Below the pieces are notes generated by a model, which was not told the DNA's origin, did not search any database, and worked only from the letters and a program-made list of their open reading frames with translations. A stretch of DNA of 52,931 bases, taken from the NCBI GenBank assembly GCA_020249435.1, contig JADCFQ010000033.1:1-52931 (forward strand). The letters are read 5' to 3'. The stretch comes from Roseomonas sp. Its GTDB lineage: Bacteria > Pseudomonadota > Alphaproteobacteria > Acetobacterales > Acetobacteraceae. This document shows positions 43,787 to 51,899 of the stretch, piece after piece (within the stretch, counting starts at the first letter, position 1; every line of letters starts with the position of its first letter). The position numbers were made by a program, and so were the translations under genes.

Positions 43787-45049
43787 TTATTGGCTGCGCA
43801 AGCCATTCGCCGGCACCTCTCGCGGCAATAGATGCTTACGCCAGAACAGCGCAATCGCCACCGTACACAAGGCGCCGAAGCCCGCATAAAGCGCGCCCGC
43901 ATCGGCAAAGCCGATCTCACCCACCAAGGGCCCGGCCAGCATCAACCCAACGGGCAAGCCATAAACCGCCAGCATGCGGAGCCCCATCACGCGGCCACGA
44001 AATTCCTGCAAGGTGATGCGGAGCAACAGCACCGCGAGCGGCACCATGCAAAAGCTTTGCACAAACCCCGCCAAAGCGAGCACCACGCCGCCCAGCACCG
44101 GGTCCGTCAGGCGCGCGAAAACCAGCAGTAGTAAAAACCAGGAAAGGGACGCAGCCAGCATGGTGCGCGCCGGTGGCAGGCCCCCTCCCCGCGCGCTGAT
44201 GAACAGCGAACCGAGCATGGCACCGCCCGCGAAACTCGCCGACAGATAGCCAAGCCCAGTGCGATCCAGCCCGTAAACATCGCGCGCGACATGGGGCAGC
44301 AGCCCGCCGCTGATCGGATAAGCGGCGAAATTGGCAAGGCAGGCCAGCAGCAGCGCGGCCAACACGGGCGGCGTTGCGCGGGCATAGGCAATGCCGTCAC
44401 CAAGATCAGCCCAGGGCGTTTTCATGATCACCCCTTGGGCCGCGCGGGGCGGTGGTTCATCCACCTGCAAGGTCAGCACAAAGGCGCAAAGATAGATCGC
44501 CGTCACCGCCAGATAGGCCGGACCGATGCCAAGGAAGGCGACCAGCCCCGCCCCGGTCAGTGCGCCAATCACGCGGGCACTATCGGCGCTCATGCGTTCA
44601 ATCCCCATGGCACCCATCAGCAAGGGGGGCGGCATGCCGGCGGCAATCAGCGCATTGCGCATGCCCATATCGGAAGGGCGCACCAGGCCACTCAGGAAGC
44701 CGACGCCACAGACCAGCCAAGGCGAAAGCAGCCCCGCCATGGCGCAAAGCGTCAGCACCGCCGCCAGCACCGCATACCAGGCGCGCATGGCGGACAGCAC
44801 GCGCCGATGCCCGACCCGGTCGCCCATCACGCCAAACATGGGCGAGAGCAGCGTGCCGATCAGCAGCAGGGACCCGAAGATGGCAAGCCAAGTGACCGAT
44901 CCCGTTTCGGTCAGCACATACCAGCCAAGGATGATGGTCTCCATCTCAAAAGCCCAGGAGGTGGCGAGATCAGCCGGCCATTGAAAGCGAAAGCCGCGCT
45001 GCCCGAAGGGCGCAAGAACACCGGTGGCGCGGAGCTTCCCGCCTGCCAT
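43787..45049 (-). CDS. Major facilitator superfamily transporter
   Basis: 420 residues from ATG 45049, seven bases after GGGGG; GTG 45070 is an alternative. About twelve hydrophobic spans are visible. The loop motif GVMGDRVGHRRVL between spans 2 and 3 is the MFS signature A, and FRGRVMGLRML occurs in the second half. It resembles the MFS_3/enterobactin-exporter-like group, so it could be an exporter. The substrate is unknown. Confidence 0.88.
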   Translation of the reverse strand: MAGGKLRATGVLAPFGQRGFRFQWPADLATSWAFEMETIILGWYVLTETGSVTWLAIFGSLLLIGTLLSPMFGVMGDRVGHRRVLSAMRAWYAVLAAVLTLCAMAGLLSPWLVCGVGFLSGLVRPSDMGMRNALIAAGMPPPLLMGAMGIERMSADSARVIGALTGAGLVAFLGIGPAYLAVTAIYLCAFVLTLQVDEPPPRAAQGVIMKTPWADLGDGIAYARATPPVLAALLLACLANFAAYPISGGLLPHVARDVYGLDRTGLGYLSASFAGGAMLGSLFISARGGGLPPARTMLAASLSWFLLLLVFARLTDPVLGGVVLALAGFVQSFCMVPLAVLLLRITLQEFRGRVMGLRMLAVYGLPVGLMLAGPLVGEIGFADAGALYAGFGALCTVAIALFWRKHLLPREVPANGLRSQ

Positions 45050-45202
45050 TGAGTTTCCCCCTTGCCGCACTGATCGGGCGGCCTTGGCCCATGATGCCCG
45101 AACCAGGGCCGTGCGCCAGGGGGTGGCTTATGCCCGAGGGCAATCGCCCGAAACCATCATGGCTGACGCCTGTTCAGCCTGCGCCGAGGCGATGAGACGC
45201 CC

Positions 45203-46372
45203 TTATCTTCCCAACCAGCTCGCCAATCGCTCCGGCGCCGCCGCCATATCGGCTTCCGGCCCGCAATAGGAAAAGCGCAAGAACCGCCCACCGCGCCCGC
45301 GGTCAAAATCAAGCCCGGTGGTGGCGGCAATCCCCGCCCCTTCCAGCATGGCCGCCGAAAACGCCGCGCTGTCATTGGTCAGCGCCGAGACATCGCACCA
45401 CAGATAAAAAGCGCCATCGGCGGCGGCGATCCGGTCAAACCCCGCACGCGGCAGGCCGGCCAAAAGCGCGGCGCGGCTACGCGCATAGGCTGCCTTATTG
45501 CCTTCAAGTTCTTCGCGGCAATCCATGGCGGCTTCTGCCGTGACTTGCGCGATATGCGGCGCGCTGATGAACATGTTTTGCGCGAGGCATTCCACCGGGC
45601 GGATCAAATCCTCGGGCAGCACCAGCCAGCCGATGCGCCAGCCGGTCATGGACCAGTATTTGGAAAAACTATTCACCACCACGGCGCTGTCGCTGAAGGA
45701 AGCCGCACTGCTTTCGGCAACCGTGCCCCAACTCAGGCCGTGATAAATCTCATCACTGATCAGCCGCACGCCTTCCGCATGGCACCAGCGTGCAATCGCG
45801 GCCAGTTCCTCCGGCGCCAACATGGTCCCGGCGGGGTTGCAGGGGCTCGCGATAATCAAACCAGCGGGGCGCGGGTCGAGCTTTTCCAGCATGGCGACGG
45901 TCGGCTGAAACCGCGTTGCGGCATCGCATTCCAGCAATTGCGGGCGCATGCCAAGCGCTTGCAGAATATTGGCATAGGGCGGGTAGAAGGGGGCGGCCAT
46001 GGCAATGGCGTCGCCCGCGTCAAACGCCGCCAGAAAGGCCAGCGGAAAGGCGCCCGAAGCGCCCATGGTCACCGCAATGCGCCGTGCCGGGACAACCATC
46101 CCGTAATGGTCCAGATAATGCCGCGCGATACGCTCCCGCAGCGACATCAACCCAAAGGCTTCCGTATAGCCAAGCGGCGCGCCGGCATTCAGCGCGCGGA
46201 TGGCGGCTTCAGCCGCGCCGCGCGGGGCGCCGGTGCCTGGCTGGCCGACCTCCATGCGGATGATCCCGGGCGCGCCGGGCGGCAGGCTGGCGGCGCGCGC
46301 ATTGGCCGCCGAAATCACATCCATCACCAGAAAAGGCGGCGCTTCCGCCCCGCGCCCGATCTTGAGCGCCAT
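45203..46372 (-). CDS. PLP-dependent aminotransferase, class I/II
   Basis: 389 residues from ATG 46372, two bases after the stop of the gamma-glutamyltransferase-like gene; the open frame runs to 46468. GASGAFPLAFLAAFD, SPCNPAGTM, ISDEIYHGLSWG and the PLP-lysine motif NSFSKYWSMTGWRIGW mark fold-type I class I/II aminotransferases of the aspartate/aromatic group. Tight spacing implies cotranscription with the gene upstream, consistent with use of amino groups released from gamma-glutamyl or related compounds. The amino donor is unknown. Confidence 0.9.
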   Translation of the reverse strand: MALKIGRGAEAPPFLVMDVISAANARAASLPPGAPGIIRMEVGQPGTGAPRGAAEAAIRALNAGAPLGYTEAFGLMSLRERIARHYLDHYGMVVPARRIAVTMGASGAFPLAFLAAFDAGDAIAMAAPFYPPYANILQALGMRPQLLECDAATRFQPTVAMLEKLDPRPAGLIIASPCNPAGTMLAPEELAAIARWCHAEGVRLISDEIYHGLSWGTVAESSAASFSDSAVVVNSFSKYWSMTGWRIGWLVLPEDLIRPVECLAQNMFISAPHIAQVTAEAAMDCREELEGNKAAYARSRAALLAGLPRAGFDRIAAADGAFYLWCDVSALTNDSAAFSAAMLEGAGIAATTGLDFDRGRGGRFLRFSYCGPEADMAAAPERLASWLGR

Positions 46373-46374
46373 GC

Positions 46375-47751
46375 TCAGCGCCCAAAACTGCCGAGCGCAA
46401 CACCGCCGCCACGCGGATCGGCAGCGCCAATGCAGGCCGGGCCATTGGTCGGCACAAGCCCGGCGCAAGAAATCACCACGCCGCGCCCGGGCGCCGGCAC
46501 ACCGACAAAGGGATCAGCCGGCCCGGCCCGGCGCTGCACCGCTGCCAAGGGCATGGCCGTTGCCGCCAAGGCCGCCTGCCCGCCACTGCCGGACGCCGCC
46601 GCGCGGAAGCGCCGCATATCGGGCCGTGCGAGGATAGCAACGGGCAGAGGCGCTGCGTCCACTCGGCCAATCCCTGGCGCGGCGGCCAGCAATATCCCGG
46701 TGCCAGGCACGATACGCCCCGTGCCGAACAGGTTGTTCATGCTGAAGGCGCAGGAGACCGCATTGCCTTCCCTATCCAGCGTGACCAGCGAAGCCCCTGC
46801 CCCCGCCCCGGCGGCACCATCCGCGCCCGGGGTTTGCCCGGCCATCGCGGCTTGCACCGCGCCTGCCATACCCGGCGAAGCCTCGGTGCTCAGCAGCACC
46901 AGATCGGACCCAAGGGCCGAGCGTGCGGCGCCGCCCACACGTGCCCGCGTCGCGCGGAGTTCGGCTTCGGTCAGGCCACCGCCTGACATGACGGACCCCT
47001 CCACCAACCGTTCCGCCAGACTGCCCTGATAAAGATCGCCAATGCCAAGCGGTGCGGCGCGGAGCTGCGCCAGTGTCGCACTGAGATCCGGTTGGACGAT
47101 GCGGTCATCCAGCCTCAGCACCCCACCACCGCTCGGGCGGGCGAAAACCTGCCTTGCGCTCGGGTCCTGCAACAATGGCCCAGCCACCACGGCCAGATCA
47201 TCGGCGAGGGTTCGGCTGATTTCAGTACCAAGCCGTGCGAGATCCTCGGCAGGGCGGATCAGATCCTCGATCTTGAAGCGCCCGGCATTCAAATGCAGCG
47301 CGAAAAGCCCGCGCGCCATAGCCGGCAAGGCGGCTGGGCGGTCAGTGCCGGCAGGGATTTCGGTGCGCGCGCCAGCAGGAAAGATGATGGCGCGCGCAAG
47401 GCCGCGCTGCGCATCCAAGGCAACGCAAACGCCCCCGCCGCCAAGCCCAGCCCGAGAAGGCAGCGTCACCGCCATGGTAAAGGCGCCCGCCACCGCAGCA
47501 TCCACCGCCGAACCACCGCCCGAGAGGATATCGCGCGCCACAATCGCTGCACGGGGCTCATCCGCCGCCACGCCACCCAGAAAGCCAGAGACATGGCCTG
47601 GCGTGCCAAAGGGGATATTCGAACGACCCGTGACGGCATCAACCGTGCGATCCACGGTGGATTCCACCGTCTGGCAAGCCGCCAAGGCCAAGCCCAGCCC
47701 AATGCCGAGCAGACCCCGCCCCAGTTTCAACCTGCTGCCGTGATGCATCAT
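46375..47751 (-). CDS. Gamma-glutamyltransferase-like lipoprotein, catalytic Thr apparently missing
   Basis: 458 residues. The leader ends LGLALAACQT, a lipobox, so it is probably a periplasmic lipoprotein. The large-subunit region has GGVAADEPRAA, GGSAVDAAVAGAFTMAVTLP and LGGGGVCV. The small-subunit region has EGNAVSCAFSMNNLFGTGRI and PGTGILL, matching Ggt. The autoprocessing Thr of the T-x-H-x-S pattern, expected about ten residues before EGNAV, reads GASLVTLD with Gly and Ala at the key positions. It is shorter than usual Ggt (about 550-580). It may be inactive, or process elsewhere. It is cotranscribed with an aminotransferase. Confidence 0.8.
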   Translation of the reverse strand: MMHHGSRLKLGRGLLGIGLGLALAACQTVESTVDRTVDAVTGRSNIPFGTPGHVSGFLGGVAADEPRAAIVARDILSGGGSAVDAAVAGAFTMAVTLPSRAGLGGGGVCVALDAQRGLARAIIFPAGARTEIPAGTDRPAALPAMARGLFALHLNAGRFKIEDLIRPAEDLARLGTEISRTLADDLAVVAGPLLQDPSARQVFARPSGGGVLRLDDRIVQPDLSATLAQLRAAPLGIGDLYQGSLAERLVEGSVMSGGGLTEAELRATRARVGGAARSALGSDLVLLSTEASPGMAGAVQAAMAGQTPGADGAAGAGAGASLVTLDREGNAVSCAFSMNNLFGTGRIVPGTGILLAAAPGIGRVDAAPLPVAILARPDMRRFRAAASGSGGQAALAATAMPLAAVQRRAGPADPFVGVPAPGRGVVISCAGLVPTNGPACIGAADPRGGGVALGSFGR

Positions 47752-47911
47752 GCCGCTATTCTTCCTGACTGGCCGCGCCGGCAGGCGCGTCGTGGATAGG
47801 GATTAGCATAGAAGTGCTCGAGTCCAAGGGCGGGGGCGAAGAATCGCTGCTTGCCTCATGGCGCGGGGCAGGCTTGGTTAAGGGGATTGCCACGCCGGGG
47901 ACCCCGCCATC

Positions 47912-48646
47912 ATGCAACGACGCCTGCTGCTCACGACCCTTGCCGCCACCCTGGCCGGACCTGCCCTGGCGCAGGGTTTTACGGAAGCGCAGCGCGCCGA
48001 TATCCTGACTATTCTGCGCGATGCGCTGCGCCGTGACCCGACCCTGTTGCGTGAGGGCCTGGCAGCGCTGCAAGCGGCCGAGGATTTTGAACGCAATGCG
48101 TCCCAAGCCCATGCCATTCGCGCACATGAGGCCGCGCTTTTGCGCAACCCCGCCGACCCGGTGCGCGGCAATCCGCGCGGCGATGTCACGATTGTCGAGT
48201 TCTTCGACGCCCGCTGCCCCTTCTGCAAAAGGCTGGCTGGCGAAATGGCCGAATTGCTGCGGAAGGACCGCAATATCCGCGTGGTGATGAAGGATTTGCC
48301 AGTGCTTGGCCCGGCATCCGTGGTGGCCGCGCGCGCTTTGCTCGCCGCGCAACGCCAGGGCAAATACAATGAATTCTATGACCGGCTGATGGCGCTCCGC
48401 GGCGAACCAACGGAAGCCGCGATGCGCGCTGAGGCTGAGCGGATTGGCATGGATATCCCCCGCTGGCAGCGCGATATGCTGGACCCAGCCTTGCAGCAGC
48501 GCATTGATGCCAACATGGAATTGGCCCGCGCGCTGCGAATTGAAGGCACGCCTGCCTTGATTATTGGCGATGCCTTCATTCCCGGCGCTGTGCCGCTCGC
48601 GGATTTGGAACGCGCGGTGGCAGAGGCGCGCCGCGCGCGGCGGTAG
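47912..48646 (+). CDS. Periplasmic DsbA-family thioredoxin-like protein
   Basis: 244 residues. A signal peptide (MQRRLLLTTLAATLAGPALA) is followed by a helical N-terminal region and a thioredoxin-fold domain: DVTIVEFFDARCPFC with active-site CPFC (102-105), and the cis-Pro loop EGTPALIIGD. The arrangement resembles ScsC/BdbD-type thiol oxidoreductases. It is divergent from the gamma-glutamyltransferase-like gene across 160 bases. A hairpin follows the stop. Confidence 0.88.
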   Translation: MQRRLLLTTLAATLAGPALAQGFTEAQRADILTILRDALRRDPTLLREGLAALQAAEDFERNASQAHAIRAHEAALLRNPADPVRGNPRGDVTIVEFFDARCPFCKRLAGEMAELLRKDRNIRVVMKDLPVLGPASVVAARALLAAQRQGKYNEFYDRLMALRGEPTEAAMRAEAERIGMDIPRWQRDMLDPALQQRIDANMELARALRIEGTPALIIGDAFIPGAVPLADLERAVAEARRARR

Positions 48647-48647
48647 G

Positions 48648-48667
48648 GCGGATCGGCAAAGATCCGC
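48648..48667. terminator. Hairpin between convergent DsbA-like and CDGSH genes
   Basis: GCGGATC (48648-48654) pairs perfectly with GATCCGC (48661-48667) across a six-base loop, two bases after the DsbA-like stop and 12 before the end of the CDGSH gene. There is no T-run. It probably marks the end of one or both transcripts. Confidence 0.5.
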
Positions 48668-48678
48668 AGTTCAAGAAG

Positions 48679-49083
48679 TTACGGCGCGACGAAACCCGCC
48701 TTCTTGTGGCTGCCATCGCAATAGGGCGCCTTGGCGGTCTGGCCGCAGCGGCAGAAGGAAGCCTGCGGGGTGCGGTCAATCTCCTCGCCCGCGGCATTCT
48801 GCACAATCATCGGGCCGGAAGCGCGCACCGAACCATTGGGCTGCGGGTCCAGATTGACCGGCCCGGTCAAGCCGGAAATATCGCGCCCTTCGCGCTTGGC
48901 CGGCGCGCCGGTCAGCGGAATCCCAGCACTCTTGTGGCCGCCATCGCACCAGGGGCCATTTTTGGTCGCACCGCAGCGGCAGAGCCAAGCCTCGCCGCCT
49001 TCAATCGGTTCGCCCTTCAGGGTGATCTCGCCCTTCAGATGCAGCGGGCCGCCGTCGCGCGTGGTGATGATGGTTGCGGTCAT
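48679..49083 (-). CDS. Dual CDGSH-type iron-sulfur protein
   Basis: 134 residues with GGAGAC nine bases before the ATG. It contains two complete 3Cys-1His CDGSH sites: Cys35, Cys37, Cys46, His50 (CDGGH) and Cys111, Cys113, Cys122, His126 (CDGSH). Each binds one labile [2Fe-2S] cluster in this family. The middle segment (about 75-105) resembles the divergent linker of bacterial dual mitoNEET-like proteins, which act as redox or cluster-transfer proteins. It is convergent with the DsbA-like gene. Confidence 0.92.
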   Translation of the reverse strand: MTATIITTRDGGPLHLKGEITLKGEPIEGGEAWLCRCGATKNGPWCDGGHKSAGIPLTGAPAKREGRDISGLTGPVNLDPQPNGSVRASGPMIVQNAAGEEIDRTPQASFCRCGQTAKAPYCDGSHKKAGFVAP

Positions 49084-49124
49084 GATGCGTGTCTCCGGAA
49101 ATATGTGAACGTTATTGTGGGGGT

Positions 49125-50666
49125 TTAAGCCGCGCCTGACCAGCCCGCCCCGGGATCAATCGGGAAAACCGGGCGCGGCAGGCGCTTCCAGGGAAAATTG
49201 ACCAGAACGGGGCTTGTCAGGCCCGGCACATCCACTTCCAGAATGCGCTCATCGGGGAAGAATTCATCAAAGCCGGCGCGGAAATGCCCGCGAGATTTCA
49301 CGACAACCACGCGCGCGGCGGCGATATCCACGCCGAACATCTCAATCATGCGCGGTTCATGGCATTGGCGGCGCAGGCTCGCCAGCACCACGCGAATGCC
49401 GCTGCCTTCAAGTTCAAGCAAGGCGGCCGGGCCAAGATCAAAGGCGCGCCCAGCCATGGTGCCGCGCCGGCCTACACCCTTGCCATCCGATAGTTTCAGG
49501 ATGCGCGCGGGGGCTGAGAAGGTCGCAGAAAACTCACTCGGGTTGCGGTTGAATTGCGCGGTGAAGCGCGCCCCCTCGCCGAGCTTATGGGCTTCCTCGG
49601 CCAGGCCAGGATCAACGAAATTGGCGAGCAACACGCCCGCCACCCCCGCCTCATGCAAGGCGCGCAGCACATTGGCCGTATTGCCGCGCCCACCGCCACC
49701 GGGATTATCGGCGACATCGGCAATCAGCACGGGGTCAGCGCCCTGAGCCGCCGCCTTGGCGCGGCCCGTGACATCCGCAAGCGACATCAGCTTCGCCACA
49801 TAACGCTGCCGATCCGCCCAGGTGGCACGCGCGATCTCAAGCGCTGCCGCATCCGCCAAAGCCTGATCCCCGCCGCGCGTTGTGACCGTGATGGTCATGC
49901 CGCATTTGGGCAAATCGGAGAAAACAAAACCGCCGCAGATGGAGGCATTGGCAATGCGCGGATCGCGCGCCATCAGCGCCTGGCATTCCGCCATGCGATC
50001 CGCATAGGGGCCGCGCGCTGTCAACAGGCTCACCGATGGCGGGGTGATCGGCAGGCGCACAAAGCCGCGCGCGAAACGCTCACCGCCAAGCGCCTCACGC
50101 AGCAGATCGGCAGCCTCAGCGGCACGTTCGCGCATATCCACATGCGGGTTGGTGCGATAGCCGACAAAGGCATCCACCGCGCCGATCAGCTTCTCGCTGA
50201 TATTGCAATGCAGATCATGGGTACACAGGATCGGCACCGCGGGCCCGACAATGGAGCGCATCATCGCCGCCATGCTGCCATCGCTATCCTCATCACCCGT
50301 TGCGCTGCTCGCGCCATGATTGGCGATATAGACACCATCCAAGGGGAGCGCCGCCGCTAAACCGGCCCGCATTTCATCCAGCGCATCATTCAACAGGCTT
50401 TGATCAATCGGCCCACCCGGCGGCGCTGCCATGACCAGAATGGGCAGCGGCACCCAAGGCCCGGTTTCATCCATGCGCCGATAGAAACCCGGAATTTCCG
50501 ATGGCAAATGGCTGACCGGCTGACGCGCCAGGCGCGAGATCGCCTCCCCCCTTTCCAGGCATTGCCGGGCGAAATCTTCCCTCACCGTGACTGGCGCGAA
50601 GGCATTTGCTTCCAAATGCAGCCCCAGAATGGCGATGCGCGGCGCGCGCGGCATTGGCTGAACCAT
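49125..50666 (-). CDS. M81 family metallopeptidase-like protein (MlrC/microcystinase-C family)
   Basis: 513 residues. It has the typical M81 features ILGLHLEANAFAP near the start, NHGASSATGDEDSDG (116-130), CTHDLHCNIS with His150, Asp151 and His153, and YRTNPHVDM with His175. A C-terminal domain carries DNPGGGGRGN. Members are zinc proteins of mostly unknown substrate. MlrC cleaves the tetrapeptide of linearised microcystin, and alphaproteobacterial paralogs are thought to act on other peptides or amides. GGGGAA lies upstream of the ATG. It is divergent from an aspartoacylase-like gene over about 80 bases. Confidence 0.9.
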   Translation of the reverse strand: MVQPMPRAPRIAILGLHLEANAFAPVTVREDFARQCLERGEAISRLARQPVSHLPSEIPGFYRRMDETGPWVPLPILVMAAPPGGPIDQSLLNDALDEMRAGLAAALPLDGVYIANHGASSATGDEDSDGSMAAMMRSIVGPAVPILCTHDLHCNISEKLIGAVDAFVGYRTNPHVDMRERAAEAADLLREALGGERFARGFVRLPITPPSVSLLTARGPYADRMAECQALMARDPRIANASICGGFVFSDLPKCGMTITVTTRGGDQALADAAALEIARATWADRQRYVAKLMSLADVTGRAKAAAQGADPVLIADVADNPGGGGRGNTANVLRALHEAGVAGVLLANFVDPGLAEEAHKLGEGARFTAQFNRNPSEFSATFSAPARILKLSDGKGVGRRGTMAGRAFDLGPAALLELEGSGIRVVLASLRRQCHEPRMIEMFGVDIAAARVVVVKSRGHFRAGFDEFFPDERILEVDVPGLTSPVLVNFPWKRLPRPVFPIDPGAGWSGAA

Positions 50667-50744
50667 ATCTTTAACATTCCCCAGGATAGACGTGTCGCGT
50701 GACTTGTATAAAATCGGACGTCAGAAAGATAATTGAGGGGAAGT

Positions 50745-51722
50745 TTGCTGGGCACGCAATCCACAAACACCGAGGCTGGGGGGCGCATCGTGCCGCATTT
50801 TGCGGTTGGATTCGCGGTCCCTGATTTGCGCCCTTGGCTTGGCGGCAATTGCGGCGTTCCGGGCGTTTGGACCTTCACCACCGCCGCGCCCGGCCCGCAT
50901 CTGGCGCTGGTGGCGCTGACCCATGGCAATGAAATCGCCGGCGCCGCCGTGCTGGCGGAAATGCTGGTGGCGGGCATCCGGCCGGAACGGGGTAGGCTCA
51001 GTCTGATTTTCGCCAATACCGAAGCCTATCTGACCTTTGATCCGGCAAACCCGACCGCGACGCGCTATCTGGATGAAGATCTGAACCGGCTGTGGGGCGA
51101 GGATCGGCTGCAAGGCCCGCGCGACTCGCGGGAGATGCGCCGCGTGCGGGAAATGCTGCCCGTGATCGAAAGCGTGGATGTGCTGGTGGATTTGCATTCC
51201 ATGCTCTGGCCATCCGATCCGCTGATTCTGGCTGCTGATACAGAGCGCGCGATCAGGCTTGGCCAATCGCTTGGTACACCGCGCCTGACGGTGGCTGATC
51301 CTGGCCATATTGCCGGGCGGCGGCTGGTGGATCATGCGCGCTTCACCGCCCCTCTGGGTAGCGCTGCCGCCGTGCTGGTGGAAGCCGGGCAGCATTGGGA
51401 AACCGCGACCATCACCGCCATGGCCACAACCGCCCGCCGGGCGCTTGGGCTTTATGGCATTATTGGCCCTGCCCCGGCCCCATTGCCGGAGCCCCCTTTG
51501 CTGGCGCGCGTGACCGAAACCGTGACCGCCAATTCGCATAGTTTTATTTTCGCGCGGGAATTTCGCGGCGGTGAGATCATCCCGAAGGCCGGCACCGTCA
51601 TTGCCCAGGATGGCGCGCGAGAGATTCGCACACCACACGATGATTGCCTGCTGGTCATGCCAACCCCAGTGGCGCCGCGCGGGCATACCGCGGTACGGCT
51701 CGCGCGGTTTGAAACACCCTGA
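50745..51722 (+). CDS. Succinylglutamate desuccinylase/aspartoacylase family protein
   Basis: About 325 residues from a TTG four bases after GAGGGG. TTG 50733 and GTG 50790 (ribosome-like G-run six bases before it) are alternatives. The zinc carboxypeptidase-like motifs are intact: THGNE with His60 and Glu63, DLNR (112-115) and VDLHS with His151. A C-terminal beta domain follows. The family removes acyl groups from N-acyl amino acids. Paired with the M81 gene through a shared promoter region, it may act on products of peptide or amide breakdown. The stop is followed by a hairpin. Confidence 0.85.
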   Translation: MLGTQSTNTEAGGRIVPHFAVGFAVPDLRPWLGGNCGVPGVWTFTTAAPGPHLALVALTHGNEIAGAAVLAEMLVAGIRPERGRLSLIFANTEAYLTFDPANPTATRYLDEDLNRLWGEDRLQGPRDSREMRRVREMLPVIESVDVLVDLHSMLWPSDPLILAADTERAIRLGQSLGTPRLTVADPGHIAGRRLVDHARFTAPLGSAAAVLVEAGQHWETATITAMATTARRALGLYGIIGPAPAPLPEPPLLARVTETVTANSHSFIFAREFRGGEIIPKAGTVIAQDGAREIRTPHDDCLLVMPTPVAPRGHTAVRLARFETP

Positions 51723-51730
51723 TCAGGGCG

Positions 51731-51752
51731 CAGGGCTTGCGCGAAAGCCCTG
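51731..51752 (+). terminator. Hairpin downstream of the aspartoacylase-like gene
   Basis: CAGGGCTT (51731-51738) pairs with AAGCCCTG (51745-51752) over eight bases around a six-base loop, nine bases after the stop codon. There is no T-tract directly after it. It is a probable transcript end. Confidence 0.45.
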
Positions 51753-51769
51753 ACCGCGCTTGCCTGCCC

Positions 51770-51817
51770 ATTTAGAGCATGCCTGCCCCGCGTTTGCATG
51801 GCCGTCATGCTCTAAAT
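51770..51817. repeat. Twelve-base inverted repeat of the AGAGCAT type
   Basis: ATTTAGAGCATG (51770-51781) and CATGCTCTAAAT (51806-51817) are perfect complements separated by 24 bases. The AGAGCAT...ATGCTCT pattern is common to intergenic palindromic elements of alphaproteobacteria. It lies in the AT-rich gap between the aspartoacylase-like and FAH-family genes and directly precedes a second nested palindrome. Confidence 0.6.
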
Positions 51818-51829
51818 TTTTGCTCGGTC

Positions 51830-51873
51830 GCATTTTCCTAATCGTCAAGTGGGTCCACTTGGCTTGAAAATGC
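51830..51873. repeat. Nested palindrome (GCATTTTC...CAAGTGG/CCACTTG...GAAAATGC)
   Basis: The outer arms GCATTTTC (51830-51837) and GAAAATGC (51866-51873) enclose the inner arms CAAGTGG (51846-51852) and CCACTTG (51855-51861) around a two-base centre. Together with the repeat at 51770-51817 it forms a composite element resembling known alphaproteobacterial intergenic repeats. It ends 26 bases before the ATG of the FAH-family gene, so it may influence its expression. It is more likely a dispersed repeat than a specific operator. Confidence 0.55.
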
Positions 51874-51899
51874 TTCGGTTTTAATTTGGGGGAAACCAA

